From Microbacterium sp. UFMG61 (GTDB lineage Bacteria; Actinomycetota; Actinomycetes; Actinomycetales; Microbacteriaceae), in assembly GCF_015354505.1 (NCBI RefSeq), contig NZ_JACAFP010000003.1, positions 150,165 through 214,164 of the forward strand: a stretch of DNA of 64,000 nt, given 5' to 3'. The translations under genes were made by a program, and so were the position numbers. Within the stretch, counting starts at the first letter, position 1; the number at the start of each line of letters is the position of its first letter. Shown piece after piece: positions 27,199-35,564 of the stretch. The notes beneath the pieces were generated by a model that was given only the letters and a program-made list of their open reading frames with translations, searched no databases and had not been told where the DNA came from.

Positions 27199-28032
27199 AT
27201 GACAACGACAGTGGTTACGAAGCGCTCCTGGCTCTACACGCTCGGCACGGGCGGCAAGTTCGCCCTGCTCGGACTCGCGGCACTACTGACCCTCGGGCCC
27301 GTCGTCTGGACCCTGATCACGGCGCTGTCGCCGACCGACAGCGTGACCAAAGAGGTCAACGTGGGTTTCGGAGCCTTCGCCGACGTCTTCACCAAGATCC
27401 CGATCTGGCTCTACGCGTGGAACAGCGCCCTGGTGGTGCTGCTGGTCGCCGCCGGCCAGATGCTCTCCGCCGCGATGGCCGGCTACGTCTTCGCGAAGTT
27501 CGAGTTCCGTCACAAGAAGCTGATGTTCGCGCTGATCCTCGCGACGATGATGGTTCCGCTGCAGGTGACGATCGTCCCCGTGTTCATGCTGGTGAGGGGC
27601 ATGGGGCTCGCCGACACCCTCCTCGCTCTCATCGTGCCTGCGCTTCCCACCGCTTTCGGCACGTTCCTGATGCGGCAGTACTTCATGGGCATCCCGACCG
27701 AGCTGGGTGAGGCCGCGCAGCTCGACGGGGCCGGGCCCTGGCGCACGTTCTTCGGCGTCTATCTGCCGCTGGCCACCCCCGGGCTCGCGATCGTCGGCAT
27801 CCTCGCCTTCAACTATCACTGGAACGAGTTCTTCCGACCTCTCATCATGACCATCAGCGATCAGAACTTCACGCTGCCACTCGGCCTGGTGACGCTGCAG
27901 GGCAACCTCGGCACCGGCAGCGTCTCGACGGTGCTCGCCGGTGTGATCCTCTCGATGATCCCCGCACTCCTGGTGTTCTTCTTCGGGCAGAAGCCTCTGC
28001 GCGAAGGACTCACGGCGGGCGTCGGCAAATGA
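27199..28032 (+). CDS. ABC transporter permease, MalG/UgpE type
   Basis: A 277-residue partner permease with six helices and the EAA motif EAAQLDGAGPWRTFFGVYLPLA. I chose ATG 27199, which has GGGTGAGG at good distance; a GTG at 27187 overlapping the previous stop codon would add four residues. Together with the MalF-type subunit it makes the translocation path of the fructan importer. Confidence 0.9.
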   Translation: MTTTVVTKRSWLYTLGTGGKFALLGLAALLTLGPVVWTLITALSPTDSVTKEVNVGFGAFADVFTKIPIWLYAWNSALVVLLVAAGQMLSAAMAGYVFAKFEFRHKKLMFALILATMMVPLQVTIVPVFMLVRGMGLADTLLALIVPALPTAFGTFLMRQYFMGIPTELGEAAQLDGAGPWRTFFGVYLPLATPGLAIVGILAFNYHWNEFFRPLIMTISDQNFTLPLGLVTLQGNLGTGSVSTVLAGVILSMIPALLVFFFGQKPLREGLTAGVGK

Positions 28033-28068
28033 CGCACGCCCCCATCAAGTAGAAAGACGACTGCCCCG

Positions 28069-29577
28069 GTGACCCCCACTGACCTTCCCCCGGTCCGCAC
28101 CCTGAGCCCACGACTGCACTTCGCTCCGCGCAACAACTGGATGAACGATCCGAACGGTCTCGTCTTCCACGACGGTCTGTACCACCTGTACTTCCAGTAC
28201 AACCCGCAGGGCAGCGAGCACGCCCACCTCAGCTGGGGCCACGCGACGAGCACCGATCTCGCGCGATGGACCGAGCACGAGCCGGCGATCCTCTGGGACG
28301 ACACGGAGCAGATCTACTCCGGCTCCATCGTGGTCGATCACGGCAACACCTCAGGGTTCGGCACGGCCGAGGAGCCTCCGCTGGTGGCGCTCTACACGGC
28401 GGCCGCGAACGGGCACCAGGCGCAGGCTCTCGCGTACAGCACCGACGGCGGATACGTCTGGACGAAGTATCGGGGGAACCCGGTGCTCGACCGGGGCACG
28501 AGCGACTTCCGCGATCCGAAGGTGTTCCGCTACGACGACGGGGGCGAGGGCTACTGGGTCATGGTCGCGGTCGAGGCGGAGGACCGCCAGGTGCTGTTCC
28601 ACCGTTCCGACGACCTCAAGACGTGGACCTATCTGTCGTCCTATGGTCCGGCCGGCCCCGTCGGCGGGGTCTGGGAGTGCCCGGACATGTTCAGGCTGGC
28701 GGTCGACGGCGATGAGGACGATGCGCGGTGGGTGCTGCTCATCAGCCTCAACCCGGGAGGCATCGCCGGCGGCTCGGGAACCCACTGCGTCGTGGGCGAG
28801 TTCGACGGCACGACCTTCCGGCCGACTGCGCCCCTCCCGACTCCCGCGCCCGAACTCCTGGTCGAGCGCAGCCAGTCGCGTGACGAGCTCGAGGCGTTCG
28901 GCTGGATCGACTTCGGCCCCGACTGCTACGCCGGCGTCACGTTCGACGGCCTCGCCGCGCACGAACGCACGCTGATCGCCTGGATGGACAACTGGCGGTA
29001 CGCCGGCAGCATCCCGCACGATGACTCATCCGAGTACCGCAGCGCGATGACACTTCCCCGCAGGCTCTCGCTCACCCGCGACTGCAGCGGCGCGGTGCGT
29101 CTGCGGCAGGCGCCGGCGATCGAGGTCGGGGCCGACGAGATCACCGAGCTCGGCTCGCTGACGGGTCGTGTCGCTGTGGATGCTGGGCTGCCGGATGCGG
29201 TGCGGATCCGAGTCACGGCGACCTTCGGAGACGCCGACAGCGTCGAACTCCGCATCGGGGCCGGGGATGCCGGCGAGGTCGTCATCCGGCAGAGCCACGC
29301 GAGCGGGCGCATCGACGTCGTTCGCCCCGACGTGGTTCCGCCTGCGGGGGTGGGCGGGTCGATGTCGATGCCCGTCGCGTGTGCGGGCGAGGTCGCCTGG
29401 GAGATCTGGATCGACGCGCTGAACGACCGGGTGGCATCGCTCGAGCTGTTCGCGGAGGACGGCGATCGGGTGCTCACCGCGTTGATCCCCGCCTCCTCGC
29501 GTCGCGCCTGTTCGCTGGCGGCCGTGGGGGGAACGCTGCGCGAGGTGCGCGTCGCCGTCGCAGAGGAGGCGTGCTGA
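28069..29577 (+). CDS. Glycoside hydrolase family 32 (sucrose/fructan hydrolase)
   Basis: A 502-residue beta-fructosidase that releases fructose from sucrose or short fructans. The five-bladed catalytic domain has all three acid residues: the nucleophile Asp27 in WMNDPNG, the transition-state stabiliser Asp149 in FRDPK, and the acid/base Glu203 in ECPDMF. A C-terminal beta-sandwich domain of about 150 residues follows. There is no signal peptide, so cleavage happens in the cytoplasm after uptake by the ABC importer encoded just upstream. Start is GTG 28069. It ends the LacI-controlled operon; a hairpin lies 20 bp after the stop codon. Confidence 0.92.
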   Translation: MTPTDLPPVRTLSPRLHFAPRNNWMNDPNGLVFHDGLYHLYFQYNPQGSEHAHLSWGHATSTDLARWTEHEPAILWDDTEQIYSGSIVVDHGNTSGFGTAEEPPLVALYTAAANGHQAQALAYSTDGGYVWTKYRGNPVLDRGTSDFRDPKVFRYDDGGEGYWVMVAVEAEDRQVLFHRSDDLKTWTYLSSYGPAGPVGGVWECPDMFRLAVDGDEDDARWVLLISLNPGGIAGGSGTHCVVGEFDGTTFRPTAPLPTPAPELLVERSQSRDELEAFGWIDFGPDCYAGVTFDGLAAHERTLIAWMDNWRYAGSIPHDDSSEYRSAMTLPRRLSLTRDCSGAVRLRQAPAIEVGADEITELGSLTGRVAVDAGLPDAVRIRVTATFGDADSVELRIGAGDAGEVVIRQSHASGRIDVVRPDVVPPAGVGGSMSMPVACAGEVAWEIWIDALNDRVASLELFAEDGDRVLTALIPASSRRACSLAAVGGTLREVRVAVAEEAC

Positions 29578-29596
29578 GGTAGCGGCACCGGCCTCG

Positions 29597-29619
29597 CGCG
29601 CGACAGCTGCGGTCGCGCG
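29597..29619. terminator. Hairpin after the fructan operon
   Basis: CGCGCGAC and GTCGCGCG form an 8-bp stem with a 7-nt loop, between the GH32 gene and the copper promoter. Confidence 0.5.
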
Positions 29620-29643
29620 AAGTCATCGACCCATCGCGGAGGA

Positions 29644-29693
29644 ATACCCCAAGAGGGTATACGCTTGTTCTCAATACCCCCCAGGGGTACTAG
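29644..29693 (+). promoter_or_regulatory. Copper promoter with two CsoR-type boxes
   Basis: Two dyads of the form ATACCC-N5-GGGTAY (29644-29660 and 29674-29690) start exactly 30 bp apart. Such C/G-run dyads flanked by ATA/TAT are the known target type of CsoR repressors, which release DNA when they bind Cu(I). The second box lies between TTGTTC (29665) and TACTAG (29688), spaced 17 bp, so repression by promoter occlusion is expected. csoR itself is not in the window. Confidence 0.75.
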
Positions 29694-29709
29694 AACGAGG
29701 GATGGAGAC

Positions 29710-29925
29710 ATGATGACGAAGAACGAGTTCCAGGTGACGGGCATGACCTGCGGGCACTGCGAGATGTCGGTGCGCGAAGAGGTCTCCGAGATCCCCGGCG
29801 TCGAAGACGTCCAGGTGAGCGCCCAGACCGGAAAGCTCGTCGTCACCGGCTCGACGTCGGTCGACGATGCGCAGGTCCTGGCCGCCGTCGCAGAGGCAGG
29901 CTATTCGGCGGTGCGGACGGCATGA
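29710..29925 (+). CDS. copZ: Copper chaperone, heavy-metal-associated domain
   Basis: A 71-residue cytosolic Cu(I) chaperone with the ferredoxin-like HMA fold. The metal-binding loop is GMTCGHCEMSV (Cys pair C-x2-C), followed by the helix and the SAQTGKLVVTGS strand; the C-terminal AGYSAVRT is typical. It hands copper to the CopA ATPase encoded 1 kb downstream. Start may be either of two adjacent ATG codons (29710 or 29713). Its stop codon overlaps the next start (ATGA). Confidence 0.9.
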   Translation: MMTKNEFQVTGMTCGHCEMSVREEVSEIPGVEDVQVSAQTGKLVVTGSTSVDDAQVLAAVAEAGYSAVRTA

Positions 29926-30884
29926 ACGCCGGCGCACGGCTCGGCCTCTTCGGGGCGGGCCTCGTGGTGGCGTTCGGCGCGGCCTTCGGGCTCGCCGGCG
30001 TCATCGTTCCCGCGAGCGCGGTCAGCGACTGGACGAAGGGTGCGGAAGTGGACGATCACAATGGTCACGCCGAGAGTGCTGTCGGCGCGGATGACGCGGC
30101 GAGTGCCGCTGCAGACGACCTGAAAGGCCTGTCGCTCGGTCTCGACCGATATGTGCTGTCGCCGATCGAGGCGCCGGCATCCCCGGGCGAACCCGGTGCA
30201 CTGGCATTCCGGATCGAAGACGCCGCCGGCGTCCCCGTCACGGACTACGCGACGGCGCACGACAAGGATCTGCACCTGATCGTTGTGCGCTCAGACGGGA
30301 GCCGGTTCCGACACGTCCATCCGGTGCTCGACGAGGCCACGGGAACGTGGTCGCTTCCCTGGGAGTGGACAGATGCCGGAACCTACCGCGTCTTCGCGGA
30401 CTTCACCCCGGCCCAGGCGGATGCTGCGTCGCTCACTCTCACGCGCACTGTCCAGGTGGCGGGTGAGTTCGCACCCGTCGCGCCGCAGCCGACCCGCGTC
30501 GCGGAGGTCGATGGCTTCACGGTCTCGCTCGACGGCGACCTCGAAGCAGGAGCGGCGAGCGATCTCACTGTGACGGTCGCACAGGACGGTCGCCCGGTCA
30601 CCGCCCTGGAGCCGTATCTCGGCGCGTTCGGACACCTCGTGGCGCTGCGCGACGGCGACCTCGCGTATCTGCACGTGCACGCCGCGGGTGATGAGCCCGA
30701 AGCGGGCGAGACGTCGGGGCCCGAGATCGCGTTCGCCGCAGAGGCCCCGACCGCGGGGCGGTACCTGCTGTACCTGGACTTCCAGGTGGACGGCACGGTG
30801 CACACGGCCGAGTTCGTGCTCGATGCCGCTCAGGCGCAGGGCGTGACCGAAAACGAGGGCGATTCGCACGACGACGGGCATTGA
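29922..30884 (+). CDS. Secreted or membrane-anchored His-rich protein of the copper operon
   Basis: A 320-residue protein with one N-terminal hydrophobic segment (GLFGAGLVVAFGAAFGLAGVIVPA) that is a signal or anchor, a short His/Asp linker (DDHNGH), and two similar extracytoplasmic beta domains. Each domain carries the same motif: HDKDLHLIVVRSDGSRFRHVHP near 110-130 and GAFGHLVALRDGDLAYLHVHA near 230-250, that is, a His-Leu strand, an Arg-Asp-Gly turn and an HVH pair. The C-terminus is DSHDDGH. The His clusters and the position between copZ and copA suggest copper binding outside the membrane. Similar genes occur beside copper genes in actinobacteria, without a tested function. Confidence 0.7.
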   Translation: MNAGARLGLFGAGLVVAFGAAFGLAGVIVPASAVSDWTKGAEVDDHNGHAESAVGADDAASAAADDLKGLSLGLDRYVLSPIEAPASPGEPGALAFRIEDAAGVPVTDYATAHDKDLHLIVVRSDGSRFRHVHPVLDEATGTWSLPWEWTDAGTYRVFADFTPAQADAASLTLTRTVQVAGEFAPVAPQPTRVAEVDGFTVSLDGDLEAGAASDLTVTVAQDGRPVTALEPYLGAFGHLVALRDGDLAYLHVHAAGDEPEAGETSGPEIAFAAEAPTAGRYLLYLDFQVDGTVHTAEFVLDAAQAQGVTENEGDSHDDGH

Positions 30885-30953
30885 CCGTCAGCCGTCGCCC
30901 CTGCCGCAGCTGATCGCTGCGGCCCACAGATGCAAGCCAGAGAAGGAACGAAC

Positions 30954-33221
30954 ATGAGCACGTCAGCACCTGCGAACGCAGGGACCGGAGTCGAACTGGA
31001 GATAGGCGGCATGACCTGCGCCTCCTGCGCGATGCGGATCGAGAAGAAGCTGAACAAGCTCGATGGTGTCGTGGCGACCGTCAACTATGCGACCGAGAAG
31101 GCGAAGGTCACCGTGCCGGACGGGTACGATCCGGCGGCGCTGATCGCAGAGGTCGAGAAAACGGGGTACTCGGCGTCGATCCCCGCACCGAAGGGCTCGA
31201 AGAACGATGCCGCCTCCGCCGGTGAGGGCACCGCAGACCCTGAGCTGCGGTCGCTGCGCAACCGCCTGATCGGTGCGATCGTGCTGACGGTGCCGGTGAT
31301 CGCGATGGCCATGATCCCGGCGCTGCAGTTCACCTACTGGCAGTGGGCCTCGCTCGCACTCGCGGCCCCGGTGATCCTCTGGGCGGCGTGGCCGTTCCAC
31401 CGGGCCGCATGGATGAACCTCAGGCACGGCACCGCGACGATGGACACGCTCATCTCCCTGGGCACATCGGCCGCATTCCTGTGGTCGCTCTACGCGCTGT
31501 TCTTCGGCACGGCCGGCACCCCCGGCATGACGCACCCGTTCGAGTTCGCACTGGCCCCCTCCGACGGGGCCGCGAACATCTACCTCGAGGTCGGCGCCGG
31601 CGTGACGATGTTCATCCTCGCCGGACGCTACTTCGAGAAGCGGTCGAAGAAGCAGGCGGGTGCCGCGCTGCGCGCGCTGCTCGAGCTCGGCGCGAAGGAC
31701 GTCGCCGTGCTGCGCGGTGGCGTGGAGACGAAGATCCCGGTCGAGGATCTGCGGGTGGGAGACCAGTTCGTCGTGCGGCCGGGCGAGAAGATCGCGACCG
31801 ACGGCGTGGTGGTCTCGGGCACCTCGGCCGTCGACGCATCGATGCTCACCGGTGAAGCGGTGCCGGTCGAGGTCGCCGAGGGCGACACCGTCACCGGCGC
31901 CACGACCAACGTCGGCGGGCGGCTCGTGGTTCGTGCGACCCGGATCGGCTCCGACACCCAGCTGGCGCAGATGGCCCAGCTCGTCGAGGACGCTCAGACC
32001 GGGAAGGCCGAGGTGCAGCGTCTCGCCGACAGGATCTCGGGCGTCTTCGTGCCGATCGTGATCGTGATAGCCGTCGTCGCGCTGGGCGGCTGGCTCGGCG
32101 CGGGGTTCCCCGTGAGCGCGGCATTCACCGCGGCGGTGGCCGTGCTCGTGATCGCCTGCCCGTGCGCGCTCGGTCTCGCGACGCCCACTGCGCTGCTCGT
32201 CGGCACCGGGCGCGGTGCACAGATGGGAGTGCTCATCAAGGGGCCGGAGGTGCTGGAGTCGACCCGCAGGATCGACACCGTCGTGCTCGACAAGACCGGG
32301 ACGGTGACCAGCGGCAGGATGACGCTCGTCGACGTGGTCGTCGAAGCCGGCACCGACCGCGCGGAACTCCTGCGGCTGGCCGGTGCGCTGGAGGATGCCT
32401 CGGAGCACCCGATCGCCCAGGCGATCGCCAAGGGTGCGACGCAGGAGGTCGGGACCCTGCCGATGCCAGAGGACTTCGCGAACATCGAGGGCAAGGGAGT
32501 GCAGGGGATCGTCGACGGTCACGCCGTGCTCGTCGGCCGGGATTCGCTCCTCGCCGAGTGGTCGCAGACGCTGAGCCCCGAGCTCGCGTCGACGAAGGCC
32601 CGCGCCGAGGGCGAGGGCAAGACGGTCGTGGCTGTGGGCTGGGACGGCCAGGCGCGCGGCATCCTGGTCGTGGCCGACACGGTGAAGCCCAGCAGCGCCG
32701 AAGCGATCGCTCAGTTCACGGCGATCGGGTTGACCCCCATCCTGCTCACCGGAGACAACGACGCGGTCGCCAGGCGGATCGCGGCCGAGGTGGGCATCGA
32801 CGAGGTCTTCGCCGAGGTCCTCCCGAAGGACAAGGTCGACGTCGTCACGCGGTTGCAGCGCGAGGGCAAGACCGTCGCGATGATCGGCGACGGCGTCAAC
32901 GACGCCCCCGCCCTCGCCCAGGCCGACCTCGGCATCGCGATGGGCACCGGGGCGGACGTCGCGATCGAAGCATCCGACATCACCCTGGTCCGCGGAGACC
33001 TGCGCAGCGCGGTCGACGCGATCCGCCTCTCGCGCAGGACGCTCGGAACCATCAAGACCAACCTGTTCTGGGCCTTCGCCTACAACGTCGCGGCCATCCC
33101 GGTCGCCGCGCTCGGAATGCTCAACCCCATGCTCGCCGGCGCGGCGATGGCACTGTCGAGCGTCTTCGTCGTCGGCAACAGCCTGCGCCTGCGGGGGTTC
33201 CGGAGTGTCATCCCGCGGTGA
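30954..33221 (+). CDS. copA: Cu(I)-exporting P1B-1-type ATPase
   Basis: A 755-residue copper efflux pump of the cytoplasmic membrane. Parts in order: one HMA domain with MTCASC (Cys22, Cys25), eight predicted helices, the actuator TGEAVPVEV, the ion-binding CPC at 402-404 ([15 protein letters not shown]), the phosphorylated Asp446 in DKTGT, the HP pair in SEHPIAQA, and [10 protein letters not shown] (Asp646) in the hinge. Helix-7/8 residues YN (FAYNVAAIP) and M..SS (MALSSVFVV) match Cu(I) specificity. It follows the His-rich protein by 69 bp and is expected to be induced with it by copper through CsoR. Confidence 0.95.
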   Translation: MSTSAPANAGTGVELEIGGMTCASCAMRIEKKLNKLDGVVATVNYATEKAKVTVPDGYDPAALIAEVEKTGYSASIPAPKGSKNDAASAGEGTADPELRSLRNRLIGAIVLTVPVIAMAMIPALQFTYWQWASLALAAPVILWAAWPFHRAAWMNLRHGTATMDTLISLGTSAAFLWSLYALFFGTAGTPGMTHPFEFALAPSDGAANIYLEVGAGVTMFILAGRYFEKRSKKQAGAALRALLELGAKDVAVLRGGVETKIPVEDLRVGDQFVVRPGEKIATDGVVVSGTSAVDASMLTGEAVPVEVAEGDTVTGATTNVGGRLVVRATRIGSDTQLAQMAQLVEDAQTGKAEVQRLADRISGVFVPIVIVIAVVALGGWLGAGFPVSAAFTAAVAVLVIACPCALGLATPTALLVGTGRGAQMGVLIKGPEVLESTRRIDTVVLDKTGTVTSGRMTLVDVVVEAGTDRAELLRLAGALEDASEHPIAQAIAKGATQEVGTLPMPEDFANIEGKGVQGIVDGHAVLVGRDSLLAEWSQTLSPELASTKARAEGEGKTVVAVGWDGQARGILVVADTVKPSSAEAIAQFTAIGLTPILLTGDNDAVARRIAAEVGIDEVFAEVLPKDKVDVVTRLQREGKTVAMIGDGVNDAPALAQADLGIAMGTGADVAIEASDITLVRGDLRSAVDAIRLSRRTLGTIKTNLFWAFAYNVAAIPVAALGMLNPMLAGAAMALSSVFVVGNSLRLRGFRSVIPR

Positions 33222-33288
33222 CCCGGGCGATATCGCGCACCCCGAAGAGAGACACTGAGATCCACACCCGACACGGGAGACAGCGTTC

Positions 33289-35412
33289 ATGATGAGCACG
33301 CACCACGCCGAGGGAAGCGCCGGCGACCAGCACGTCACTCACGATCACCACGCTCAGGACGCAGACGGAGGTCACGAGGGACACTCCGGGCACGAGGGAC
33401 ATGCCGGGCACGAGGGGCACGGTGGTCACGCCGGGCACGGCGACCACGTCGGCCAGTTCCGGCGCCTGTTCTGGATCGACCTCGTCATCGCGGTGCCGGT
33501 GGTGGCGTTCTCGCCGATGTTCGCGATGATCTTCGGCTACGAGGTCGCCGACTGGGCGCGGTTCATCTCTCCCGTGCTCGGCACCGTCATGTACGCGTGG
33601 GGCGGATGGCCGTTCCTCTCGGGTGCGATCGGCGAACTCAGGGCGCGCACGCCGGGGATGATGCTGCTGATCGCCCTCGCGATCACCGTCGCGTTCTTCG
33701 CCTCGTGGGGCGCGACCCTCGGGATCCTCCACCACGAGCTCGAGTTCTGGTGGGAGCTCGCGCTGCTCATCGTCATCATGCTGCTGGGGCACTGGATCGA
33801 GATGAGGTCGCTCGCGCAGACGACCTCTGCGCTCGATTCCCTCGCCGCTCTGCTTCCAGACGAGGCCGAACGGATCGACGGCGACGAGATCGTCACGGTC
33901 GCACCCGCCGACCTCGTTGTCGGCGATGTCGTCGTCATCCGCCCCGGAGCGAGCGTTCCGGCCGACGGTCGCATCATCGACGGGACCGCCGCGATGGATG
34001 AGTCGATGGTGACGGGCGAGTCCCGCCCCGTCACCCGCACGACGGGCGACACGGTGACTGCGGGCACGGTCGCGACCGACTCGGGACTGCGAGTCGAGAT
34101 CACCGCCACCGGCGACGACACCGCCCTCGCTGGCATCCAGCGCCTCGTGGTCGACGCGCAGAACTCGTCGTCGCGGGCGCAGCGCATCGCCGATCGGGCA
34201 GCCGCGCTGCTGTTCTGGTTCGCCCTGGTCTCGGCGGCACTGACCGCTCTCGTGTGGACTCTCGTCGGAGATCCTGACGCCGCCGTCGTGCGCAGCATCA
34301 CCGTGCTCGTCATCGCCTGCCCGCATGCGCTCGGTCTCGCGATCCCCCTGGTCGTGTCGATCGCGACAGAGCGCGCTGCCCGGGGCGGTGTGCTCGTGAA
34401 GGACCGCCTCGCGCTCGAGAGCATGCGCACCGTCGATGCCGTGCTGTTCGACAAGACGGGCACGTTGACGAAGGGCGCCCCGACCGTGACCGCCGTCGAA
34501 CCGGTCGGTGGCATCGACGCCGATCGCCTGCTCGCGCTCGCCGCATCCGCAGAGGCCGACAGCGAGCATCCGCTGGCTCGCGCCATCGTGCGTGCCGCCG
34601 AAGACAGAGGCCTGACGCTGTCGAAGGCCTCGGGCTTCACGTCGTCTCCGGCGGTGGGAGTGACCGCCACCGTCGACGGCAGCGAGATCCGTGTGGGCGG
34701 GCCGAAGCTCCTCGACGAGGTCGGAGGCCGAGACATCGCCGCCGCAGACGCATGGCGAGGCGAGGGCGCCATCATCCTGCACGTGACCGTCGACGGGCAG
34801 GTGGCGGGAGGGCTGAAGCTCGCCGACGAGGTGCGCCCGGAGTCTCGCGACGCTGTCGACGCACTGCACCGTCTCGGAGTCGAAGTGGTCATGATCACCG
34901 GAGATGCCGAGGCCGTCGCAGAAGCCGTGGCGGCGGAGCTCGGCATCGACCGGGTGTTCGCCGGGGTGCGCCCCGAAGACAAGTCCGCGAAGGTCAAGGA
35001 GCTGCAGGCCGAGGGCAAGAAGGTCGCGATGGTCGGCGACGGCGTCAACGACGCCCCCGCTCTCGCTCAGGCCGACGTCGGCATCGCGATCGGCGCCGGC
35101 ACCGACGTGGCCATCGCCTCGGCCGGAGTGATACTCGCGAGCTCCGACCCCCGCTCGGTGGTCTCCGTGATCGAGCTCTCCCGTGCCGCCTACCGCAAGA
35201 TGACGCAGAACCTCTGGTGGGCGGCCGGGTACAACCTGATCTCGGTGCCGCTCGCCGCCGGCATCCTGGCGCCCGTCGGATTCGTCCTGCCCATGTCGGT
35301 CGGAGCCGTGCTGATGTCGCTGTCGACGATCGTCGTCGCTCTCAATGCGCAGCTCCTGCGGCGCATCGATCTGTCTCCCGATGCGAGCGTCCGGGCCGTT
35401 CTGGGGCGGTGA
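33289..35412 (+). CDS. copB: P1B-type ATPase with CPH motif (CopB-like)
   Basis: A 707-residue P-type ATPase. It has no HMA domain; instead the first 50 residues are a His/Gly-rich metal sponge (HEGH-type repeats). The ion site is CPH at 344-346 rather than CPC, which is the mark of the P1B-3 group, related to Cu(II)/Cu(I)/Ag export. Other motifs are TGES, Asp388 in DKTGT, SEHPLARA and [16 protein letters not shown]. It starts 67 bp after copA. Two pumps with different ion sites would cover different copper or silver states; the substrate assignment is by family. Confidence 0.9.
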   Translation: MMSTHHAEGSAGDQHVTHDHHAQDADGGHEGHSGHEGHAGHEGHGGHAGHGDHVGQFRRLFWIDLVIAVPVVAFSPMFAMIFGYEVADWARFISPVLGTVMYAWGGWPFLSGAIGELRARTPGMMLLIALAITVAFFASWGATLGILHHELEFWWELALLIVIMLLGHWIEMRSLAQTTSALDSLAALLPDEAERIDGDEIVTVAPADLVVGDVVVIRPGASVPADGRIIDGTAAMDESMVTGESRPVTRTTGDTVTAGTVATDSGLRVEITATGDDTALAGIQRLVVDAQNSSSRAQRIADRAAALLFWFALVSAALTALVWTLVGDPDAAVVRSITVLVIACPHALGLAIPLVVSIATERAARGGVLVKDRLALESMRTVDAVLFDKTGTLTKGAPTVTAVEPVGGIDADRLLALAASAEADSEHPLARAIVRAAEDRGLTLSKASGFTSSPAVGVTATVDGSEIRVGGPKLLDEVGGRDIAAADAWRGEGAIILHVTVDGQVAGGLKLADEVRPESRDAVDALHRLGVEVVMITGDAEAVAEAVAAELGIDRVFAGVRPEDKSAKVKELQAEGKKVAMVGDGVNDAPALAQADVGIAIGAGTDVAIASAGVILASSDPRSVVSVIELSRAAYRKMTQNLWWAAGYNLISVPLAAGILAPVGFVLPMSVGAVLMSLSTIVVALNAQLLRRIDLSPDASVRAVLGR

Positions 35413-35422
35413 GGAACTGATC

Positions 35423-35446
35423 GCAGAGATGTCGTGACATCTGTGC
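35423..35446. promoter_or_regulatory. Inverted repeat between copB and the radical SAM gene
   Basis: AGATGTC-GT-GACATCT is a perfect dyad, extended by GCA/TGC with one mismatch on each side. It may end the copper operon or serve as an operator for the next gene; no T-run follows. Confidence 0.4.
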
Positions 35447-35564
35447 GGCAGTGCAGACGTTGGTGCGAGAATCGGATGCAATCCGAGATCGGTTCGGCGT
35501 CGAACAACTCTCGGACATCGAGCCCGTCGACGGTGCGGACGCTCGCCTGGTCGAGAGGAAGCCC

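Noticed and set aside
35451..35564. GTG 35451 as start of the radical SAM gene
   Set aside because: No ribosome site, and the added 38 residues show no domain; ATG 35565 has GAGAGGAA. The longer form is not excluded.
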